Shown here in pieces: positions 11,048-20,015 of a stretch of 60,794 bases of DNA. The position numbers and the translations under genes are program-made. The notes beneath the pieces are model-generated. The model was not told the origin of the DNA and did not search any database. It worked only from the letters and a program-made list of their open reading frames with translations. This DNA is from Zancudomyces culisetae (taxonomy: Eukaryota > Kickxellomycota > Harpellomycetes > Harpellales > Legeriomycetaceae): positions 1 to 60,794 of the forward strand of contig LSSK01000059.1 in NCBI GenBank assembly GCA_001969505.1, in the 5' to 3' direction. Every line of letters begins with the position of its first letter. Within the stretch, counting starts at the first letter, position 1.

Positions 11048-12958
11048 TTAAAGACTAAGACCAAAACCGAATGGGTAAAGGATAGTTGAGTTGTCGAATA
11101 CAGATGGAATATCAACTGGAAGTCTGCCCTTTGGCTTGCTGTGTCCAAATACGGTGGAAATAGCAGCTGGGAGGTTAGGTTGACCAAAGACACCATTGGT
11201 ATATCCCTTAAATCCATAAGCACAAAGAACTGCACCAGTGGTGCGCTCGAAGTTTGCAGAGTCGTATGGGTTTCTCAGAGAAATGACGGCAATTGGCTTC
11301 TTGGTAGTCTTTGCGTAATCAGAAACACCAGCAGGGAAGGAGTATGCCCATGATCCGATTTTTCCAGTGTCAATAAAGATGTCACCACCATCAATTGCTG
11401 GTGTGTTCTTGGTTACAAGGGATCCAATAACTACGTGAGTAGAAGCGTCAATCATAGCCTTGATGGTATCGTTGAACAAGGTGTTTGTGAATGGGAAGGT
11501 TGTAAAGTTGGCGCGTACACCGAGTGATTGCATTGTGCGGACAGCTGAGGCAATTTGAGTGGCGTCAGGCATAAAGACTGCGACCTTTGATGTCTCGTCA
11601 GTCTTGAATGGGATTCCGTAAGTTGGGTCGTTCTTTAGGAGGGTGATTGCGTCGCGTGCCATGTTTCTTTCAATTTCTTTGTGTTTTGGATCGCTCAATG
11701 TTGCGTTTGCGATTTCAATGCGTTTTTCGATGGTGGTGGTTACTGGGGCAAACAGGTTATACTTCTTCTTGAGGGTCAGGATACGCTTGATTGAGGTGTC
11801 GAGCTCATCCTCGGAGTAAAGCTTATCTGCGATATCCTTTTTAACCTTGTTAATAACATCGTCGTAGAGGGTGAAGTTTGCAACACAACGGACAAGGGCT
11901 GGCATGATGATAACATCAACACCAGCTCTGATGGCTCTGGCTGTAGCATCTACGTTACCGACATAACTGATGATAGCTTCCATGTTCATGGCATCGGTAA
12001 TACTGACACCCTTGAAGCCAAGAGTACCTCTCAAAAAGTCAGTCATGATTTTCTTGGATAGAGTGGCTGGGACAATTAGGGGAGATCCATCGACAATGTT
12101 TGGAATGGTTGTGTCGTCCAAAGCTGGGTATTGGATGTGAGCAGTCATGATCATGTCAACGTCGTTTGCAATCAAGGCCTTGAATGGAACGAGTTCTACA
12201 CCTTGGATTTGCTCTAGTGTCTTGTTTACAAGTGGGAGACCAAAGTGGGAGTCGGTTGCAGTATCACCGTGACCTGGGAAGTGCTTACCACAGCTGATAC
12301 AGCCGGCAGATTTTACTCCTGTTTGGTACTGGACGGCGTTCTTGGCTACAAGATCTGCGTGAGATCCGAATGAACGGACACCAATTACAGGGTTTTGGTA
12401 GTTGATGTTAACATCGGCATCAGGTGCAAAGTTAACGTTGGCACCGATGGCTTTGAGTTCACTACCTGTAATTGCTCCACTCAAGTATGCGTTGTTGGGG
12501 TCACCAGTGGCACCAACAGCCATGTTTCCTGGCAACATAGTACCGTTACCGAGACGGGTAACGATACCACCTTCCTGATCTACACCAACAAAGAGTGGGA
12601 TCTTGCTGTTGACAGCGTTGGCTTTTTGCATGGCATCAATGAGTCTGGTTGCGTTCTCGGCGTTAACAACGTTTTCAGCAAACAAAACCATACCACCGAA
12701 TGAGTATTTTGAGATTGAGGCTGCAAGCTCGTCATTCATTACTTCTACGTTGGCAGCTTTGTTGCTGCAACCGCCATAGTTCCAGTTACGCATGTCAGGC
12801 AAAAGTCTCTGGGCGATCTTCTGTTCAAGTGTCATTTCACTGATGAGCTTGTCGATGTCAACAGTATCGACCTTTCCACACTTGGGGCGATTAGATGGTG
12901 CAGCGCCGGCACTCATCATAAGTGCTGTAAGCGATGAAAGAATAATGGAGTATTTCAT
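11048..12958 (-). CDS. Secreted GH3 beta-N-acetylglucosaminidase, NagZ/YbbD type
   Basis: This intronless 636-residue protein starts with a signal peptide (MKYSIILSSLTALMMSAGAA, cleavage near residue 20). The GH3 barrel shows GVDQEGG (125-131), KHFPGHGDTATDSH (225-238) and the nucleophile loop VSITDAMNM with D322. The second motif holds the Asp-His dyad that acts as acid/base in NagZ-type N-acetylglucosaminidases and is absent from ordinary GH3 beta-glucosidases. A C-terminal alpha/beta domain, about 400-636, matches the two-domain Bacillus YbbD layout. The enzyme should release GlcNAc from chitin or peptidoglycan-type oligosaccharides outside the cell. Fungal GH3 N-acetylglucosaminidases are known, so bacterial origin is possible but not needed. 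Its coding region looks less AT-rich than its surroundings. Confidence 0.9.
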   Translation of the reverse strand: MKYSIILSSLTALMMSAGAAPSNRPKCGKVDTVDIDKLISEMTLEQKIAQRLLPDMRNWNYGGCSNKAANVEVMNDELAASISKYSFGGMVLFAENVVNAENATRLIDAMQKANAVNSKIPLFVGVDQEGGIVTRLGNGTMLPGNMAVGATGDPNNAYLSGAITGSELKAIGANVNFAPDADVNINYQNPVIGVRSFGSHADLVAKNAVQYQTGVKSAGCISCGKHFPGHGDTATDSHFGLPLVNKTLEQIQGVELVPFKALIANDVDMIMTAHIQYPALDDTTIPNIVDGSPLIVPATLSKKIMTDFLRGTLGFKGVSITDAMNMEAIISYVGNVDATARAIRAGVDVIIMPALVRCVANFTLYDDVINKVKKDIADKLYSEDELDTSIKRILTLKKKYNLFAPVTTTIEKRIEIANATLSDPKHKEIERNMARDAITLLKNDPTYGIPFKTDETSKVAVFMPDATQIASAVRTMQSLGVRANFTTFPFTNTLFNDTIKAMIDASTHVVIGSLVTKNTPAIDGGDIFIDTGKIGSWAYSFPAGVSDYAKTTKKPIAVISLRNPYDSANFERTTGAVLCAYGFKGYTNGVFGQPNLPAAISTVFGHSKPKGRLPVDIPSVFDNSTILYPFGFGLSL

Positions 12959-15810
12959 TGTGCTACAGTAATATAAAACGAATATTATTTATCAAACGGA
13001 AACGTAAAGTCTCACTAATATTTTTGACTGGCTGAGTTGTAGTATAAACTAGTCTATTAGATCTATTAAGTAGGGGAATAGAATAGCCACAAAAAAAGGA
13101 AAGGATGTTTTGCAGTTTGAAGAAATAGAGCAACACAAAGGGAATTTATACTTTTCTCATTGCTTCCTTTTTTTCTTATAGCAGGCTAAAAAATCAAACA
13201 TTATGGAATATGGTAATAAGACAGCTGCTTTCAAGCTAACTCAACTAGTGCACTGTTTGTGGATCACATTGTACCATAGCCTGATTTGGTTATTTTCGGC
13301 ACTAGTCTTTGACCAGCCAACTGGCTTTTCCTTCTTCACCTTTCCCCCTTTTTTTTGTTTTGCGTTAGCTCTGTGTGTTTGTGTTCGAAATCTGTGATTC
13401 TGTTTTTTAAAATTACAAAAGCTCATTCCACAATCACAGCTCAATTTGCCTCAACCATCTAACCTGATTTGTGACCAGCCCTCATTTGTGCATCAGGTTA
13501 TAATACTGTTTGGCTATGCTGTGATATATTTATGTAAGGGTATTTTGGTAGAGTTAGTGTCATTGCAATCTCGCTGTTTTTTAATTGATTTTGATTTGAT
13601 TGATTTGATTGATTTATTTTGGTTTTAAATTTCGTTACTTTTTACTTTAGCAAATAACGTAATTTAGTAGATCAAAAGTGATAAACAGAACCTACTGGAA
13701 TAATGGTAAAAAATAAAGCGAAAAAAGCATCGAAAAAAGTGTCGAAAAATGTGTTGAAAGTGTTGAAAAAAAGGCAATAAAAGTGGATAAAAAATAAATA
13801 CGCGGAAAACAAACTAATACGAGTTACATTTACTGGCACTATTTTTAATGCAAATACAAACAAACTGAGCAAAATCTCTCTCGTGTTTGGGCTTTGGCTC
13901 TCCATAATCTAGTCAGCTTTTAATTGCGAGTAAATGTGCAAGCTCATAACAACTTGATATGTTATGTAATATTTTATTAGCTTTGTTTCTGTGCAACTAT
14001 GGTTGAATGTGTTTTCTTTACATGTATTTTGGTTGGATATTATGGTTGTTTATGATTATCATTTCTTCAAATCCAATGATGATTTTGTAATGCTAATATA
14101 CGAATATTTTCAATCTACTATATTTGTTTATTTTAGGTTAAATTCAAAGAAAAAATTTTTTGGAAATTTGAATTCTGTTAATAACACTAAACTTTCAGGA
14201 CTAAAGAAAACAACAAAAAATTGATGGTGTTAGAGCTACTTTATGTATCAACCACACCCATTGGGTATTTTGATTATGTCACTGTTTTGTAAGCTGCAAG
14301 GTCCGAGTTGCTAATTGATAGCTGTTATATAATCAGATTCCGATTTTATGAAATGAAAATATCAACCAGAGCAAAATGTTTCAACTAAAAAAAATTTAGA
14401 GTACATTCCCCTGTCTCATCAACTTCGGCTAATTGAGAGCATATGCGACATAAATCTGATCCGGTAATTTGTTATGATATCCCTTATATGTTTGAGAATA
14501 TGGTAATATGTAATGGGGAGTAGTGGACCAAGTGAGCTATGAGTAACGTCTATAGCACATAACGATGGTCTTTAAGTATGCTTTGACATGTGCATTAATA
14601 GGCAAACTTTAATTAATATGTAAGCCTAATTTATAAACCTTGTATGATTTTTTTTTCAATGATTCATACAGTTTGCTTTAGGATTAATAATCAGTTTCCA
14701 GACATGAAACTTCAACTAAAAACATACCAAGTTATGTTTTAAAGTTTGTCAAATCACCCCCCATTTAACCAATTGTCGTAGTTTCTTCCAATGTTAGAGC
14801 ATAAAAAAGCGTGTTTATTAAGGGCAAATTGAATCGTAATATACACAATTTAAAAACTGGTGATAAAAACGTCATTTCTTGTACATACCACTGTTTGAAT
14901 TTTGTACTACAGTCAAATAGGAAATAACCGAAAACTATCGGCTATTTTCGCAACTTTCTCGGCCCATTAATATAGTTATAGAAAAAAGGTGAGGGAGAAG
15001 CTTGTATCTCCTAACAAGTATCCAGTTATTTCAACGACATACACGGTGGAAAGCATTCTTTTTCGTACTCATGCCTGCTTTCGTAACTGACCAGTTTCAT
15101 TTATTTGGAACAAGATATCCTTGCTCAACAACCTTCACGGCGTCAATCGTATTAACTGGATCTAGCTTTATCACCTCGTCTTTGTTCTACTTAGTACGCT
15201 GTTTACATTCCATCACAACTTGATATTATCACTATTACGAATATACTGACAATCCTCGTTTCATTGTTGCTCGTCTCTAACTTTATATATTTTCCTCAAT
15301 CTCACTCTTACTCCTCTTTTTTACTATTTTGACAGAGTCACGCTGTACTTTGAGTTTATACCTGCCATTTCTATAGGATTAAATGCGTGCGCTCAAAGAT
15401 GCTAGGAAAATATATGCTACTTTATTCTATGCCAAATAGAGTTAGGTATAGATTCTTCTAATAAATTGTTTTGTATGAAAAGATAAATTGCCATATATCA
15501 ATTTGAACTTGCAAGGTATTGCTCGTCATTATTTAATCTCTTTGTCACTACGCCAAAAAAAAACAAAAAAAACAAAAAAAAACAGCAAGCTGTATTGATT
15601 TCTGTATATGAGTTTCTCACCGAGACTCAGAACTATCGAATTATAAATTTCTTCAATATCGCCAAAAATAAATAAATAATAGTACAATTAGATATTTTCT
15701 GATAAGTAACTCTACATTCCATTAACAATGTTATAAGATAATGCTAACAAAAAAACGAGTTATACTAGACAATACAAACCAAAATACTTTGCAATTAACA
15801 AAGTATATTC
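12959..15810. other. Intergenic, 2.85 kb, no gene seen
   Basis: Short frames at 13203-13397, 13672-13905 and 13991-14224 are AT-driven and show no family features. Simple-sequence patches include GATTTGATT-type repeats at about 13583-13618 and GAAAAAA(A)G-rich sequence at 13715-13770. The promoter of the GH3 gene must lie at the left end. Confidence 0.55.
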
Positions 15811-16431
15811 TCACAGAACCGATGCAAGTATAGAGGCCCTTTGTCGAATTCCTGGACAAGCTCGCGTATAGATTTTGTTCGTAGCCATAGATGTATTTCC
15901 AACCTGCATATAGCTGACCAATTTTATTTTCTGGTCTTCAAGGTCTTTAAACCTAACGATAAGTCCACTGTCCTCGTCACCTCCTAAATATTCTTTATCC
16001 ACGCTGTTATAATAAATGTTTATGGGATTTTGTGCACCTTTTGTCTTAATTTTCACTATAATCGGCGATGTTGTGTATCTGATATTTCCAGTAATTATTT
16101 CGCCAGTACTTAGCTGTACTATATATTCGATTAAATTATGACGACCATCATATAGTTTAATAATTTCAAGAACTTTGATTCCGTTCTCGTCAAGAACATC
16201 AAGAATTATTATAAACATGTTATCCTCTATTGTGGAATTCAGCATCATAACCCTATTTGTTCTGACAAACCCTAGTATGTTTTTTGAAAAGTCGCATATA
16301 CAATACTGAACCGCACCAGGATAGTAAAATGTATAAGAGCTAAGTTGTTCATTTTTTATAATAGCAATGTTGTCGCTCCTCAGTATTTTTCTTATAGAGG
16401 GGAAATCGTCGTTAACGGGTTTGACCATCAT
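15811..16431 (-). CDS. Tubby-like / LURP-one-related small protein A
   Basis: The protein has 206 residues, with no intron, signal peptide or obvious membrane anchor. Its beta-rich pattern resembles the tubby C-terminal/LURP-one/scramblase superfamily: a first strand pair with YCICDFSKNILGFV, a second with LDVLDENGIKVLEIIK, then alternating short strands. A second gene with the same layout (18191-18829) lies on the same strand 1.76 kb away. The shared landmark is NILG[FH]V after an acidic turn, followed by a D-x-[ND/DG]-type turn. The superfamily includes lipid- and membrane-associated proteins, but no activity can be deduced. The family call rests on pattern only; it could be an unrelated lineage-specific protein. 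Confidence 0.5.
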   Translation of the reverse strand: MMVKPVNDDFPSIRKILRSDNIAIIKNEQLSSYTFYYPGAVQYCICDFSKNILGFVRTNRVMMLNSTIEDNMFIIILDVLDENGIKVLEIIKLYDGRHNLIEYIVQLSTGEIITGNIRYTTSPIIVKIKTKGAQNPINIYYNSVDKEYLGGDEDSGLIVRFKDLEDQKIKLVSYMQVGNTSMATNKIYTRACPGIRQRASILASVL

Positions 16432-18190
16432 TATTTGCTAATCATTTGAGGTATATCAGATAGCCTTGTTAAGTTTATAAGAAATGTCTACTTGACGAAT
16501 TTCGATTCTAATAGTATTAATCTCGAATGTTTACAACTATTACATTTAAACTATCACTAATAACCCTTTCTCACTATTACTTTCTATTCGGTTATCAGAA
16601 CTATTTATATACTCACTACTAGTTTGTACTAATAAACACTAGAGCTTTTATTATATTTGTTAAGGAAACATACGGAATGGGATGAATATAACATACAAAG
16701 CCGCAGCCATATGCTTTTCTCTTTCGCATAGAAGTATTGTACTATTATTCCTTTTTTAGAGTATGTGGCATGATCTTTTTAAGCTTTTCTTTAAAAATAA
16801 ATATCGAAAAATTCTCTACACTAGGTGTGATATTCATTAGTATTAGCCATATAGTTTATGAACCAAGCAGAGGTTTTTATACAAAAATTCTCGAGATGGT
16901 ATAATACGTTCTTTAAAACGTATAAAACTAATGCACGTGCTTAGGAATCAAATGCAAGATTTCCTAAAGTTAGCCACACTTTTTAGCCTAAAATAAAACA
17001 CCCAGCTTAGAAACGGACGATACGTATATATTTCTGGTTTCACAGCCTGACCATAGGAGCTACAGATGTATTTTCCGTACGTATGCCTTCAAATTATAGC
17101 GAACTTCAATTTTCCATGTTTGAAAATTTTTGGGTTTAGTTTAGGCTGATTGGAATGGTCACGTATAAATTTCTAAAAGTCAATATCCCCATATTCAAAA
17201 TACACATTATACTTTTTCGAAAAACGGAGGGCTGCAAAGTTCAAAGCAAAAACCAAAGTAGAGTAAAATATCGCTCATGTGATAAGCATTGATCCAGTGT
17301 GGTAATTCATTTGGTTCACTATGTTTGTTTTTGTATTTTTTCTGGGATAATGCGGAATTTACCAAAATGATGCTTTAATGAAAAAAAAAAGTTATTTATG
17401 GGATATGAGTTCTTGTAAACGCGCCTAAAGCAATAATACACCTATTCTCTTCGGTTATGATAGTATATTTGAAAATCATGCCTCTTGATTGTTCATAACT
17501 CAGTATTCCTTTTTTTTTTTACCACGAATCACGTTTTTCATCCATAATTCACAAACTCATGGGATTCTTCTTTTTTTTTGTTCATGGGAAACAGAACTGG
17601 GATTTATTGTTTATCGATAGACATCTAGCTTATAAAACCCCTTTTGTACTCTACTTGTATATTCGAATAATTCCTGAACTTTCTGGAAACGTTTAAATAT
17701 CGTTTTTCTTTTCATGAGAGTATGTTAATCACCCAGTATATAACCTGATGTGTAAGTAGACTAGGATACATATTTTTTTAAGGAATAGGTGCGTAGCATA
17801 ATTTATAATGTACTTGCCGGAAGGACTTTGTGATTACACTCTTGTGTGGATAAAAATAATGCTTGTTGCAAGAAGCAAAAAAGTTAACAGTATACCGTGT
17901 GACAACAGTATCATATCCTTTGCTTTTTTTTTTGCATTTCTAGTGGCTCGTTATTCTGAATAAAACTACAGCTACATGTGTCAAAGCCCAAGATAACTAA
18001 CCTCGTAGTACAAAAAATAATCACGAAGAATGTCAAACTTGTAATTTCATCACACACAAGAGTATTTTAAAAAGTATTCGTCCTCTCCAACACTAATAGT
18101 TTTTTAATACTTACAATCGCCTGGTTCTTATACTTTATTCTACAATGTAGCGAAGTATAAAAAACAAATAAAGTCACCTCAAAATGACTT
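16432..18190. other. Intergenic, 1.76 kb, no gene seen
   Basis: This spacer separates the two tubby-like genes. It is very AT-rich, with several T8-T10 runs (for example around 17511 and 17570). No open frame of note and no RNA gene were found. Confidence 0.55.
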
Positions 18191-18829
18191 TTAACTCGCA
18201 AGGACATAAATAAAATCGTAGAGAATTGCGGAAATAACTGTTGCTTTCTGTTCCGTGGTTAATGCTGGTACTTCAGGTATGCTATTTGCATAATTATAAT
18301 ACCCGATCGCTACGCTTGCACCAAAATCTATCACCTGGATTTTTGCCAGTACTATATCCATTTTATTCAATAGCAACAACCTGTCTTGTTTAAGTGGGTC
18401 CTTTACAACTCTACAAAAATAATCATCATCATTCTGTAGATGGAGAGTCATTTTTGTGTTTTTATCGACACTATTGCCTATCTTGACCATTCCAATGAGT
18501 TTAGAACATTCAGCGTTTGTGACTTTTATATATGACCCGAAATAATTGTATTTTTTGGAAATCGTAAATAGGTATCTGCCATCCTTATCAATAATCCTTT
18601 GATTAATAATGGTGCTGTTTTCGTCCGCCAATTCACCTGTTATTATGGTCATTACATTTTTTACATGTCCAAGAATATTATATGAGGCGTCTTCAATAAA
18701 ATAATTGTAATAACTCACGTCACCACCGCTCTTTATAATATCTACATAGTTTTTGCTAAACATGAAGCTATGATTAGCAAGAAACCTATCAGCAGTCTTG
18801 CTCTTTTGATTTTTACCACCTTCCACCAT
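18191..18829 (-). CDS. Tubby-like / LURP-one-related small protein B
   Basis: The protein has 212 residues and no intron. After a basic start (GGKNQKSKTADRF) it shows paired strands with the turn motifs YFIEDASYNILGHV and QRIIDKDGRYLFTISKKY, then KLIGMVKIG. It ends in a hydrophobic helix-like segment (TVISAILYDFIYVLA). A hydrophobic C-terminal helix is typical of tubby, LURP-one and scramblase folds, where it threads the beta barrel. It is probably a diverged tandem relative of the 15811-16431 gene: same strand, similar length, same NILG-x-V landmark. No function is assigned. Confidence 0.5.
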   Translation of the reverse strand: MVEGGKNQKSKTADRFLANHSFMFSKNYVDIIKSGGDVSYYNYFIEDASYNILGHVKNVMTIITGELADENSTIINQRIIDKDGRYLFTISKKYNYFGSYIKVTNAECSKLIGMVKIGNSVDKNTKMTLHLQNDDDYFCRVVKDPLKQDRLLLLNKMDIVLAKIQVIDFGASVAIGYYNYANSIPEVPALTTEQKATVISAILYDFIYVLAS

Positions 18830-19282
18830 TTTTCTGTATGGTTTTTATTGTTTTGTTATTATTTTTTAAACAATAGAAATACTCGCATCAAATAATCACA
18901 GAAATCCGTTATATCCCAACATGCACAAGTTTATATACATTAACAAATTTTCCTTTTTTTTTGTAAAATGCTATCGTGTTTGGATTAACACTTTTATACA
19001 AACTATTTACATACAAGCAGTTATTAGTAACTAACACTTTCTTTCTGGTAATAGAGTAATTAAAAGAAAGTAAAGCCACGGTTACTGTGGTCTCACTCAT
19101 TCTTTTTGGAGTGTGGGGTAGTCAAAAAAGTAGTAATTCCAGCTATTGGTGGTGGCTTTCTATTATTCAAGTTACAAAAAAGTAAATACTGGCGCGTGTC
19201 AAGATAAATGTTTTAGCAGCTATATGTATGGAAAAAAATGTGCAAATATTTTTCTTTTGGGTTCACGCTTGATATACCAAAG

Positions 19283-19309
19283 TTTTTTTTTTTTTTTGGG
19301 GGGGGGGGG
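19283..19309 (+). repeat. T15-G12 homopolymer pair
   Basis: Fifteen T are followed directly by twelve G. It lies 131 bases before the assembly gap, and such runs often cause sequencing or assembly breaks. Its true length is uncertain. Confidence 0.85.
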
Positions 19310-19440
19310 TCATCTGAACAAGCTAATAATCTCTAAAAGACACGTGCATGTTTAATTTTTTTTAGCAAGTATAACAAGCTTATTGTATTTGATCATAAAC
19401 GCTTTTAAAACTAAAATAGAGTTTGAATGCAAAAAACAGG

Positions 19441-19957
19441 NNNNNNNNNNNNNNNNNNNNNNNNNNNNNNNNNNNNNNNNNNNNNNNNNNNNNNNNNNNN
19501 NNNNNNNNNNNNNNNNNNNNNNNNNNNNNNNNNNNNNNNNNNNNNNNNNNNNNNNNNNNNNNNNNNNNNNNNNNNNNNNNNNNNNNNNNNNNNNNNNNNN
19601 NNNNNNNNNNNNNNNNNNNNNNNNNNNNNNNNNNNNNNNNNNNNNNNNNNNNNNNNNNNNNNNNNNNNNNNNNNNNNNNNNNNNNNNNNNNNNNNNNNNN
19701 NNNNNNNNNNNNNNNNNNNNNNNNNNNNNNNNNNNNNNNNNNNNNNNNNNNNNNNNNNNNNNNNNNNNNNNNNNNNNNNNNNNNNNNNNNNNNNNNNNNN
19801 NNNNNNNNNNNNNNNNNNNNNNNNNNNNNNNNNNNNNNNNNNNNNNNNNNNNNNNNNNNNNNNNNNNNNNNNNNNNNNNNNNNNNNNNNNNNNNNNNNNN
19901 NNNNNNNNNNNNNNNNNNNNNNNNNNNNNNNNNNNNNNNNNNNNNNNNNNNNNNNNN
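19441..19957. other. Assembly gap (517 N)
   Basis: The bases are undetermined. Any frame crossing this interval is an artefact. Confidence 0.99.
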
Positions 19958-20015
19958 CATGGCACTTTGCGAGTATTATCAAATGGTAAGAAAAATGAAG
20001 CAAAAGGGGAAAGCA

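Larger units (their letters stand above)
18830..20015. other. Intergenic region containing an assembly gap
   Basis: A T15-G12 homopolymer pair lies at 19283-19309 and an N run at 19441-19957, both listed separately. The only other frame, 63 codons at 18909-19100 on the reverse strand, is unremarkable. Sequence under the N run is unknown, so a gene there cannot be excluded. Confidence 0.6.
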
